DNA of 64,000 nt from Todiramphus chloris collaris. Its lineage: Eukaryota > Chordata > Aves > Coraciiformes > Alcedinidae. The position numbers were made by a program, and so were the translations under genes. A model generated the notes under the pieces. That model saw only the letters and a list, made by a program, of their open reading frames with translations. It searched no databases and was not told the DNA's origin. This document shows, one piece after another, positions 1 through 10,600 of the stretch. The stretch spans positions 6,603,355-6,667,354 of the forward strand of contig JANVCC010000073.1 of NCBI GenBank assembly GCA_025345505.1, given 5' to 3'. Positions within the stretch are counted from its first letter, which is position 1. Each line of letters begins with the position of its first letter.

Positions 1-346
1 TCAAGGCATTACTGGTTTTACTGTAATTCCATCTCCAGTATTGTCTCTCGTGGAGACCTGCAGTGATTATCTAGACACTGGAAAACTGGACTTTGTAGTG
101 TGTGATAATGATAAATCTACAGCACTGTGCAGACAGGTGCTGTCCACGAAAGTGTGTCATGGAATTATGTTTGGGAAGGGGAGCTGTGCTGTTGTAGTTT
201 GGGGAGGGTGAGTAGGTCAGGGTTTTGTGAATGACTGATGCACTGTTTGGGGAAAGGCATAACTGCTTTAACTAGAGGGAGATTATAGTCTTAAATACTT
301 CTCTTTAAACACATTTCTTTTTCAAACTTGCCCTTTTTCTGTTTAG
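1..346 (+). other. LAMP2: LAMP2 intron, 3' part
   Basis: No coding exon is visible here. The stretch ends in a pyrimidine-rich tract and a TTTAG acceptor directly before the 9b-type exon. The constitutive LAMP2 exons 1-8 and the 9a-type last exon would have to lie to the left of the window, because neither is seen inside it. Confidence 0.6.
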
Positions 347-537
347 TTGAAGACTGCAGCCCAAAGGTAGGCAACTTCATTGTACCAACAGCAGTAGGAG
401 CAGCTCTGGGGGATGAGTTGCCCTGGCACTTACTGGCTTACTTTGTTGGTTACAAGAAACGCTGTAATGCTGGAGACGAGGAGTTGAATGGGGAAGTAAA
501 ATGGGCAAGTTTAACTTTATTAAAAAAAAAAATCTGA
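347..537 (+). CDS. LAMP2: LAMP2 alternative last exon 9b-type, apparently degraded
   Basis: The exon follows a GTTTAG acceptor and begins in the same split-codon phase as the 9c exon (G|TT, Val). It reads VEDCSPKVGNFIVPTAVGAAL, close to the luminal end and start of the membrane span of LAMP-2B, and later LLAYFVGYKK, the end of the span and start of the tail. Between them the hydrophobic segment is replaced by G-D-E-L-P-W-H. The cytosolic tail, which in LAMP-2B ends in a GYxxPhi lysosomal sorting signal and a stop, reads AGDEEL and runs on for about 16 more codons to a stop at 535-537. Length is conserved, so the change looks like compensating small indels rather than a large deletion. Known of the family: LAMP-2A, B and C differ only in this last exon. 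Inferred: this exon no longer encodes a normal membrane anchor. An assembly error is the alternative. Confidence 0.7.
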
Positions 538-2933
538 ACTCAAAAGGTGGCCTGTCATGGTTTATATTTGAGCCTAACAGCTTACGTTCGAGTTTGTAAT
601 TAACCGATTCATTAATTTCAGTTCTTCCAAAATGCTACACTTTTAATTTCAGAATATTAAAGACCCACAGTGGCATTGTGTGAACAAAGTTTCGTTCTGG
701 TTTTGGAAACAGCATTTAACTTGTGTGTGCTTCTGGGTGTTCAACAGTAATGTGTATAATTAATAATTAGACTGATTACTACTGTGTCTTATATACAGTT
801 CACTAAATACTAAAATCATACTCTAGGATACCAGTATTTCTGATCTTTTCTCTTAAAGATGCCATGCTAATAGTCCTCAAAAGAAGCTTTTTCCAGCCAA
901 CAAACACTTTTTTTTTTAATTTATTTTTTATTTTTGCAATTTACCAGTGTTCTCTGTTGTATAGCATATATTGATAAACCCATACATTCGGGGGCTATCA
1001 GATGTATCTCGTGATTTCAGTTAAAAGAGAAGATAGGTTTTATACTGTGAATAAAAATGTTGGGGGCCAAAATTTCTGATTATCTTGAGTGGAGTTGAAT
1101 TCAACCAACAATGTAAAAAAATCCGCTTCCTCCTGGGCTGAACGTGGAGCCTGCGTGTCGTGGGGTACAGTTACCAGGTTCTGCTGTTTGAAGACACTTC
1201 TCTGAAGCTTCTAACCACTGTACAGTAACAATACATGGACAGATGTGTGCCTGCAACAGTGGCAGACTGGAGAGAGGTGAAGGATGGAATGTACCTGGTA
1301 TGAAACTTTTAAACCCTTTTTACCCTGTGAATTCCTTGTAGCAGTGCCATAGTGTGACATGTATTGCAGCCATCTGCTTCCTTCAAAAAAGAGAAAGGGA
1401 ATTTCTGTCACTGCCTGCTGGGCACCTTTCATCCTTAGCAAATGCATTCATGTTTAGTATTAATGACCCATTATCCAGCATGAAGCAGTTAAATCGTGTG
1501 CATTGATCTGCAGTGAGCAAAGATGACTAAAGATCAAATGCAGTTCTCTTTTTGAGGTGCTTGATACTGTCTCTAGTCAGAAGATTCTGAAATAGCTTGC
1601 TGTATAAGGTACATATTTCCTTTCCTCTTCTTTTTCCCTTTGAAGCGCTGCTGTGCTTGGCATTTGCTGCCTTCAGATTGCCAGAGTGTAGTATTTTCAA
1701 GGGCTGAGCCTCCATGTGTTGATTTCTTTCCTCTTAAAAAGTTTTGTATAGCCTTTTGTGAAGGGGGAGTGGCAAGTGTGTACCAGACTGCAGGGAACCA
1801 AAGCCAGACAGCACATGTCCCCTAACTAAGGCTGATTCAGTTAGATGCTCAAGAGGTTAAAATACTCACTTGAAACGACAGCTCACTTTTGATAAAGCAT
1901 TGAATGTGTGCGTGTCACTTACTCTGCCCTGCTATAAACTCAAACAAAAAGTTTTCTGAGGAGCTCTGCTTTACTGAAAGCACAGGAGTCCAGTGCTTAC
2001 AGGCTTGCAGCCGTACAGAGACCGCATCTCATCGCACTAAGCTCCTCTTGGCACCAGGCAGGTGGAGCTCTGCTCTCCCAGCAGAGGGAAGAAGGCCAAG
2101 CCCTGCCTGCATCTCTAAGGTGTATCACCACTTTGGAATCCATTCCTGGTGTTGTTTGCTAATCCTTGCGTGGGTGTTTGTGCCAGCAAGCAGTTCATCA
2201 CATAGCTCACAAATGGTTGTTATAATCCACTGTAGCATTACAGCTGTCTCTTTTCTTTGATGCTGTTTTGATCTCAGTAAGGTCTGCACAGTTATTGTCT
2301 GAAACCAAAAACCCTTTTCTTGTATTTGGATTGAAAATTAATAAAGTTACCCACCCAAAGAGAGAGTCTTTCAGTATTTTCTGTTCCATGCTTTCAACAT
2401 GTGCATCTTGGGCGCCTCTCATAGTTTTCAGTAAGTTTGTACCTCATTACTTGGTTTGCTGTCTGAGGATTCTCTTCATGTCTAGAACTTAGAGAAGTGC
2501 TGGTGACTTGAGGGTTTGGGAAGTCCCTTGGACAAGGCAGTAATAGACCGGTCTGTCTGTCTTGTTACTATATTGCTGCTAACTCTGAGGTGTGATCAGC
2601 TAGAGCATGCTCAGGCTGCTGCTTTCTCCTCACATTTCTAATCTGAGTGGACTGCTTGCTAGAGGAAGAGGGGAGTAAATGTACATATCAGAAGAATTAT
2701 GTTACCAGTATAAATTCTGTGTAGTAGATATGTTTAAAGCAATGAAACTGTCAATTATTTACTCAGTACTGAATTTTCTTTAGTTCTGTTCTTGTATCTA
2801 ACACAATGTTAACTTCTCAGAAATGTCTGTTTGCTCCTTGCTTGCTTTGGTTTAGAATGCTGGATTTTCTTTACTAATTTATTCTCCCTTGCTTTTTTTT
2901 TTTTGTTTTGTTTTGTTTTTCCTCTTTCTGCAG
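538..2933 (+). other. LAMP2: Region between LAMP2 exons 9b and 9c (9b 3' UTR and intron)
   Basis: No further exon is recognised; a 9a-type exon was looked for and not found. AATAAA hexamers at 1050-1055 and 2340-2345 could end a 9b-type mRNA. The 3' end has a long T/GTTTT pyrimidine tract (about 2891-2930) followed by CTGCAG, the acceptor of exon 9c. Otherwise the sequence is unique and AT-rich. Confidence 0.5.
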
Positions 2934-3076
2934 CTGAAGAATGCTTTGCTGATTCTGACCTGAACTTTCTTATTCCCATCGCAGTGGGCGTGGCACTTGG
3001 CTTCCTTATCATTCTTGTCTTTATATCTTATGTCATTGGAAGAAGGAAAAGTCGTACTGGCTATCAGTCTGTATAA
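2934..3076 (+). CDS. LAMP2: LAMP2 alternative last exon 9c (LAMP-2C tail)
   Basis: The exon follows a polypyrimidine tract and TTTCTGCAG. With the split codon G|CT it reads AEECFADSDLNFLIPIAVG, continues through a hydrophobic span of about 24 residues (VALGFLIILVFISYVI), and ends GRRKSRTGYQSV and stop TAA at 3074-3076. This matches the last exon of vertebrate LAMP-2C almost residue for residue. It supplies the luminal juxtamembrane stretch, the single transmembrane helix and the short cytosolic tail of a type I lysosomal glycoprotein. GYQSV is the tyrosine-type sorting motif (GYxxPhi) at the extreme C terminus. The basic GRRKSR stretch is the part reported to bind nucleic acid in LAMP-2C-dependent RNA and DNA uptake by lysosomes. 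In contrast to the 9b-type exon at 347 it is intact. Confidence 0.95.
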
Positions 3077-5310
3077 TCTCTTCATTCCGTCTCTCTTGCC
3101 ACTATACCTGCTCTTCTTTTCCCAAACTCCCTGATCTGCCCCTTTAAAAAGAAGAAAAACAAATGAATTCACAGTTTCTTTACTTAAAAACAAATAAAAA
3201 GCCCACTTCACGACAGAGTAACGTGCCATGAGTCTGAAGATGAGTTGCAGAATTACTCGAAGCTACTGTATGACTTTGGATAAAGTAAGTGTTGAGAGGA
3301 CCATAGAACTGAGTAGGGTCGGTGTGTGTCCACGTGAGAAATGTGATTATCTTGAGTAAAGAAGATGTCTCTGAAGCTTTATTTCTGTTGGTTAATCTTT
3401 TTATACAAGAAAATTTCTAATTGCATACAGCTTATCTTGGATAATGCTAAAGCTAAACCCATAATGAAAGGTGTGACTGCTCTGTTGAAAGGGACTGTAC
3501 ATGCCATGGAAAATGAACACCAAGCTCTTAGCAGACTTCTGTTGAGAACTTGCCCTATAGCTGTTGCCTTTTTTCATTAGCAGCTTGTGCTTGTGAATTG
3601 GTCTGGATTTTCCTTCTGAATGTAAAGGTAGTACCTGCTCTCACTAATAAACTAGTAATGTAAGAAGAGCATCTGATTCTTTTAACATCAGTACGGAGGA
3701 GTTGACTGCTAATGTATGTTAAATAGCTTTGCAGTAGCATGATGCTTTTAATGTCTTTATTCACTGAGATAAGGCTCATACCTGCAGAACTCTCATTGCT
3801 CAGACAAGCCAATAGTCTGCTAAAGGAAATGTGTCCTGTGCTGTTTTGTTTGACTGTGTTTTCTCTTTTGTTCTGAGCTCAATTGTGAAATGGGGGTGGG
3901 AGGCTGGAATTTCACTGGCTGCAGTTTGTCTCAGCTTTGATTTTGTGAACATAAAAGAAACTATGCAGCGTTTCAGCGCTGATCCATGTGGGGCTCAAGA
4001 GTGTTTTGAGAGGTCTCACAGACTAGGAACACAGGTGGCTCAGGGGTTCCTGCAGTTCCTTTGGAAGGCTTTCATGCTTTTTGGGGGAGTCAGTGAAAAG
4101 CTGTCATCTGGGAATGCAAGTGAAGTTGTAAAACCAATTGAATAGTGTAAGACCCCAAAATTTCTAGTATGAGGAATGCTGATCATAAAGCAGAAACTAA
4201 TATACAGAGAAGAAAGTCTCTTCCAAAGGAACAAGAGGATCTCTCATGTTTGAAGAGACTTCCTTTGTTATTAATGCCATAGCTTTTGCAATTCTATGTT
4301 CCAGATCTAAACTGTACCACAATGGAAGCTATTCATTTGTGGTTGTGTTCTTCCTCATCCTCATCAGGTTTCTGCTGATAGGATGAAAGCAGCCTCTTTC
4401 ATCCTTTTGGTCCATCTTGGTAAAAGCCTTTTGCAGCTTTTTAACCCTGATTTCTAACTGTGGGACAGCTCAAGAGCTGCCAGGTCTGCAGAGAGCTACC
4501 AATGGCACACGAAGTTTCTGTCCTCTGAAGCAAGAGTTGACTAAAGCTACTTAAATATTTGATTCCTTTGTGCGTTGAGCCTGTGTCTGTGTTGCAGGGA
4601 AAGCACCTTCAGCAATTCACATTCACAAAGGAGACAGTCATACTGATGCTGAAGTAACTCACAATAGCTGTCTATTCAGGGAAGGAAGATTTCAAAAGGA
4701 TTAGTTTTGATGCTTGAAAAAAATACCTGTACACTCAATTCTACTTGTTCTCACTGTGACCAAAGATAAGCTTTACCTGAATCTGACAAAATTGATTTTT
4801 GTACTGCAAATGGGCTCTTGAACCAAGTGGTCTTTTTTTCAGGAGTGTAATTTAAAGCTGCTAAGTTGGACTGTGTGCTTTGGTTTTGATTGTCTTGGTC
4901 TTTTGTGTTGTACCTTTGCTCTCACAACGCTCGATTTCCCTGCCAGAGTGGTAAATGGTGAATTATTTTAGGACTGGCAGTTTCTGCATAACACCTGCTT
5001 GTCTGAGTGTTTTGCTTCTCTGCTGCCAGCAGATGGATTCCATCCATGGTTTCATGCTCAGATTATAGATCGAAGTATTTTGCATCACTTTTGCTAGGTT
5101 ATTTTAGTAAACTGTGGCAATTTCCTAGATGCACACAGATATATATTATATATACATATAAGGTATTATTTTGGGCTTCAATAGAAGTCAGAAATTGAGG
5201 CAGCACTTTGAAGGTGGCTGTAGCATGAAGACTGGTGTGTATGATTCTCCAGGTCTTGAAATGACCATACAAATATGCTGAAAGCAGAATATGTGTATGG
5301 AAAATAAAGT
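3077..5310 (+). other. LAMP2: LAMP2 3' UTR and downstream sequence
   Basis: This follows the LAMP-2C stop codon. AATAAA signals occur at 3193-3198, 3646-3651 and 5303-5308, so the 3' UTR could end at any of them; the sequence alone does not decide. There is no convincing coding potential on either strand. Confidence 0.45.
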
Positions 5311-7460
5311 TAACTGTGGTGTTTTTAAAGCTTTGTTCTAGTGTCAATAGACACCCATGCCATTTCCGAGAGCTTGTCAAACAGGCCTGGCAATCTGCCT
5401 GCATCTGGATGTTGGTGGGGAAACAAACTTTTGCTTCTAAGCTGTTCACACGTTTATATCCAAATTATTTCATCTGTCTTTGTTGGTTGGATCAAAGCAT
5501 GGGTCTGGTGTCTGCTAAAGGAGCAGCTGCTGCCTGAATCCTTCCAATAGGCAGGTAGGGAATAGATGCAAATCAAGTTTCATCCTGTTGCTGGCTGCAG
5601 AGCTCTTAATTTCACGGCCTGAAGCATGGAGGGTTTAGCTTCCTTTCAGGACCTTACAGAAATATAAATATTTTAAAAGAGCTAAAGCAAGTGGCGGGTG
5701 GGGAAACATTTGTGAGCTTATCTTATTTCTGATGTCAAAGGAAGAACCACTCCCACGACAGCATCTTCCTTGGCAGAAGCTGGTTTCTGTTGATCAGAAC
5801 ACGTCCTTTCAGGTAAGGTGTGCAGGCAGAATGATTGTGTTGCCTTGGCTCTGTCAATAATCACATCTGAGCAAAATTGGTTCCTAAACCACCTCTGGTT
5901 CAGGTTTTAACAGTTCTTAATTGGGTTTTGCACAGCAGTTGGTGTGGTACTTGGCACATAGTTAGTCTTACTGTACTGGGCTTCTCAACCCTTTGGCCCT
6001 AGAAAGTTAATCAAGTGCTCACAATTTGAGGATCCCCTTCTATGCAGCTCTGAAATTCAGTCCCTCCCTGGCCAGCACAGGGAGCTAAAGTCACAGACTG
6101 CATCTCTTAGACCAGTGTATTAAGAATGGTACCAGAGAGCTAATTTTACTGTAGTCACTTTATTTTTAATACAAAAAAATGACTTCTTAGAGACTTACAC
6201 AGATCAGGAAATGATGGCAGATTAAGCACCCAGACTAGGATGTAGGACAAACATACCAGAATGCTCTTGATCAGTCAGTAATTTTAGTAAGTGTGCTTTC
6301 CAACTAGTACAGTATCCTGAGGTGTCCTGTCCTGCTGTGTTCCCATCACTCATAATGTGCAGAGTGCAGCTTCTCTCGGTCAAATACAAAGGCTGGGTGG
6401 TCGTGGGCTCGGGCTGCCCGTGCAGCAGAGGTTGCTCTGACAAGGGTGACTGTGCTTTGTAGGTCTTTGGGGTTGATAAGCTGATGACCACTGATACCAA
6501 CACTGATCTCCTTCCTAATAATGAAACAACTAAGCTTTTCCCTGCAGTTTCCTGCACCCTTACAGCTGTGACCTCTCTGGAACGGGGAAGAACAGGCCTG
6601 GAATATTGGGCAAGGAGGGTCTAACATGTTTCACTGACACTTCTGTGTCTGAATAGGGGCAGGAGGGGTCATTGACCAGCAAACCACGACAGGGAGAGAA
6701 GAGCTCCTTTCACTTGTCCCCGCCTTACAGACTTGATGAGGATTCCTGGGGTAGGGAGAAGTACTGGGGTGAGGAGGAGGAGGGAGAAATGCAATCATCT
6801 TCCCACTTCAGAAAGGAACTGACGGAAAGGGTCAAGGGCAAACGATTTTCTACATGGCCTTTGCTCCAACACCTTGGCTATGCTGAACAAGCTGTGTAAA
6901 ATGCTGCAGTCAAGATGTACCTGGTGCTGATGATCCTAGGAGGCATTCTGAGATCTACCATTTTCACCTTTCAGCTGTGTCATTGCAGGCATAATCCAGA
7001 ATTTTTGCTGTTTATTATTTTAACAAGAATAGTGCTAACAGACTACCCTCTTGTTAGCTTTTTCCTGAGAAATACACATAAAACTATGGTAAAGATTAAA
7101 ATTTAAAGCCAGAAAAAATGTATTCCACAGGGGTCACTTATGAAAGACCTTATGAAAATAGCATTCAGATACCAGAGGGTTTTTTTAATCAAAACTGAAA
7201 CGCTTTTGCAAGTTCTCTGCCTGGGAGATAACTTTTAATTTTAACTAAAAATTATTTACATCAGATGGTGAAAAATGTGGTTCCATGCTCCATTGCATCT
7301 CATTTGTTTCCTAACTATGAACAAAAATAAATTAACAAAAATCTCCATGTGCCTGGTTTCCCCAGGAAAAAAAAAAACAAAAAAAACAATGCTGGGTTTA
7401 TGCTTTAAAAAGCAAAAAGCCTCTGATTGACTTAACCTAAGTGCCCAGTGTTTGCAGTGG
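5311..7460. other. LAMP2 / ATP1B4 tail-to-tail junction
   Basis: LAMP2 is transcribed rightward and ATP1B4 leftward, so their 3' ends meet here. Minus-strand AATAAA hexamers (TTTATT on the plus strand) at 7011-7016 and 6159-6164 are candidate polyadenylation signals for ATP1B4, whose 3' UTR therefore probably occupies about 7,000-7,460 or more. No other gene or clear repeat is seen. Confidence 0.4.
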
Positions 7461-7622
7461 CTACTTTCCAATGTTGAGTGTGAAGATGATTCGGCCCAGG
7501 AAGCGGTCGCTGTTGAGGTCATTGACAATACCTTTCCCATTCAGACTGCACTGAATAGGGACCAAATAATTCCTCTTCACGTCTGTAAAGTGCATAGCCA
7601 CCAGGGGGGATGTGTAGTTGAC
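7461..7622 (-). CDS. ATP1B4: ATP1B4 coding exon 8 (last)
   Basis: Begins after CTCTGCAG with GTC AAC TAC ACA and encodes [18 protein letters not shown] through [11 protein letters not shown] and stop. It carries the last ectodomain cysteine (IQC, about 295) and the sequon NYT. Phase 0 start. Confidence 0.95.
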   Translation of the reverse strand, partial: VNYTSPLVAMHFTDVKRNYLVPIQCSLNGKGIVNDLNSDRFLGRIIFTLNIGK

Positions 7623-10600
7623 CTGCAGAGAAGGGAGATTTAAGTGTACTATTGAGGGAGCAGAAAAGCAGCATGTGCCTTCACGTTCACTAAAAATCCT
7701 CAGCAATCGGTCTGTGGTTCCCAGGTGTCAGAGGGTGTTTGCCTGATGTCTGCCGTGGTCCCTCAGGATGCTGAAACTGAGCCTGTCTGTGCCTGCACCT
7801 CAAAGGGATGGGATGACATCAGAGTTTTGCACTGGACTGTGCCTCTTGAGTTGATTAGCTGGGACAAGTAATGGGATAATGGGACTCTCAAATACTGTCT
7901 GCTGTTCTAAAAACCGACCTATGGCTTGTAATAAGAAATCCGTGGTGTTCTTCATCTCTGTGTGCTCACAGGACATGCAGACTTGGTGTCTGGGGCTGTT
8001 ACTCATCCTCACCCAGCAGCAGTATGGCAATGAAAGGCAAGTGCCTGCCTCATCTTCCATTTCAGAATCACAGAATCTTAGGATAGTAGGGGTTGGAAGG
8101 GACCCATGGAGATCATCATGTCCAACCCCCCTGCTAAAGCAGGTTCATCACAGCAGGTTGCACAGGATCATGTCCAGGTGAGTTTTGAATGTCTCCAGCA
8201 AAGGAGACTCCACAATGTCTCTGGGCAGCCTGTTCAGGTGCTCCATCACCTCACAGTAAAGACAATTCTCATGCTTATTTTTTTTCTTTTCTCCTTCAGC
8301 TTTTGTTGTAAAGTTGCATTACCTCTGAATGTGGTATAGGCCAGTGCAGACCAAAGCAGTGCTGTCCAGCATGTTCAGAAATAGCCACCAATGTTGGACT
8401 GCTCTGTTTTGAGCCACCCAGCGTGAAGTGGTTTTGCCATAGCTTTGACAGAAGCCCTAGTGCCCTAACTCCTGACTTCCCTAATGCCCTGTGAATATGC
8501 TGGTGTTGAGACCTTCTCTGAGAGTCAGCAAAGCCAGTCTTAGTCTCCAGATGATAGATGTAATCATTGCCATTGCTGGCAAGAGGGAACTGGAGTCCCC
8601 AGGGATTTCCCACAGTTTGCCAGAGATAGAAATAGAGGCAGTAATCCCAGTGCCAATGGCCTCTCTCCTGCCTGCATCCACCCAAAATAGCCAGAAAGCA
8701 CATCTGTGCAGCAGCTCCTGCCTTCTCCTTCCAAGGAGACATAGCAAAGATGCCAGAGTCCTTACTTACGTGAGTGAACTTGCCATAGTAGGGGTAATAC
8801 ATAAGATCAAACGTCCCGTTCCCAGGGTAGAAGTCGACTGATCTGAGATCGCTCTCATTGCCTTTCTGCGAGGGGAACAAAAACAAAGGTACACACAGCG
8901 CACATGGGACGCAAAGGACCGCTCACTTCGGAGTAAGGAGAAGGAACTTTAATACAGACACCTACAAACCCATGTCGGGGCTCAGCTGTGCCTGCCTGCT
9001 CAAGGTGTGTGTGCTGGGAGAGCTGCCTGCTGCTGCAGTGAGCTGGAGCATACTGGTGCTATGAGGGCATGGGCAAGGAGGCTTACAGAATTTCCTGCTT
9101 GTCACTCCCCCCCTGCGCTTGCCTGCTGCTTTATTGCCCTCCAAGGGCACGATCCAGCTGCTGCCTGGGCAGCCGGAGCCCACCCTTCACCCTGTTGAAG
9201 TTGGCTTGTAAGGTGCTTGCCGGGACCGAGGGCCCTGCAGGGCGGGTGGGCATGGATGTGAGCAGCTCCTGCCTCTGCCCCCCTCCCCAGCTCCCGGCTC
9301 TAACTGGCACCCCAGCACCCAGCTCTAACTGGCACCCCAGCACCCAGGCCTGCCCTCGGGGGCTGAGCAGAGCACTGCCTGTGAGCCTGGCAGGCACCAA
9401 AAGCACTCATAGAGCAATGGCCGGGGTGGGAAAGCAGGAGACTCGTGTCCTCTGTCGTTCTCAGCAGACCAGGCCCCACTTTTGCCCAGAAGCACTGGGT
9501 CCTGTAAGTGTTCGGGGCTAAAATGAGGACAGATACGAGCGGGGTCCCTCAAAAGGATACATTTGGCCTTCTATGCAACCGTGCTGCTGAGCAGGAGTGA
9601 AAGCAGTACCTGCACCTTGCAGCTGACGCTGACAGGGAGCCCAGCGCCGGGGCGGTATCCTATGATCTGTGAAAACAAAAGCCGTCCACACTCGGATCAA
9701 ACGCAGCGCCAAGCAAGTGCTGACTCCCTTCTCCGGGGCTTAAGCTCTCCCGTGTGCCACCCACGTTTCTCAGGACAGGGGTTATGTGTCCCTGGAAGCA
9801 GGGTCTGGCACCCCTTGCCGTGGAACTGGCCTGTGCCCAAGTGCAGGATTGGTGCCTGAGGATGGAGGCAGAGCCCAGGCTCCCTGGAGTAACGCAGCCG
9901 CTTCCCCACACAGTTCACGTTCCCCCCACATTTATTTTCCCAGCACCGTGCTTTCAGACACTGTCCTATTAGAAGATTGTGAATAAACTCGACTGTATGA
10001 GAGTTCCCACTATAAAGAGTGGGAGGCCTAAGGTGCCAGCCTACGGCTCAGCTTCTCCCCTGCACAAGACCCTGCAGGCACTCAGGCCTTGGCTAATCAA
10101 ATCATGCGAATTTTGTACTGTTTCTTTATTTTTTGCAGGGGGTCTGAGCCAGCAGGTGTTGGGATTCTGGTTCCCTTTTTCCCCAGGCCTGAGAAGTGAC
10201 AGAGTTTCAGTCCCTGCATGGTCTGTATCACGCTGGGATGCATTTAAGGAAGGAATTAAGACAACCAGCTTTCTCTGTACCCGGTTCATCTTCAGCAGGA
10301 TGCAGGGCTGGCCTTTAGAGTAGCCAAAAGTTGGGTCCTCAATGCCAGAGCAGTTCTGCAGCAGCGAACGTTTGAACTGGCAAGCCTTCTTCTCCTCGCT
10401 TTCATTGCCCGCTTGGATGAAGTACCGTCCTGAGACGCACTCGATATTCTTTTCCTCTTGAATTTTGTCATCATAAGCTGGTGGGGACCAAGATACTTGT
10501 TAATGTTTCTCAAGACCTGCACAGGCCCACGGTCTCAGAGGACATCCGCATGTCAAAGGAGTTAGAAAGTCCCACCTGGAAAGACAAGGCTCCCTCCCAC

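Noticed and set aside
980-1020. GGCTATCAG as the GYQ tail of a LAMP2A exon
   Set aside because: Surrounding frame has no hydrophobic span or RRK sequence; chance match.
8296-8886. 196-codon minus-strand open frame as a gene
   Set aside because: Only the segment 8865-8770 is coding (ATP1B4 exon 7); the rest is intron read-through.
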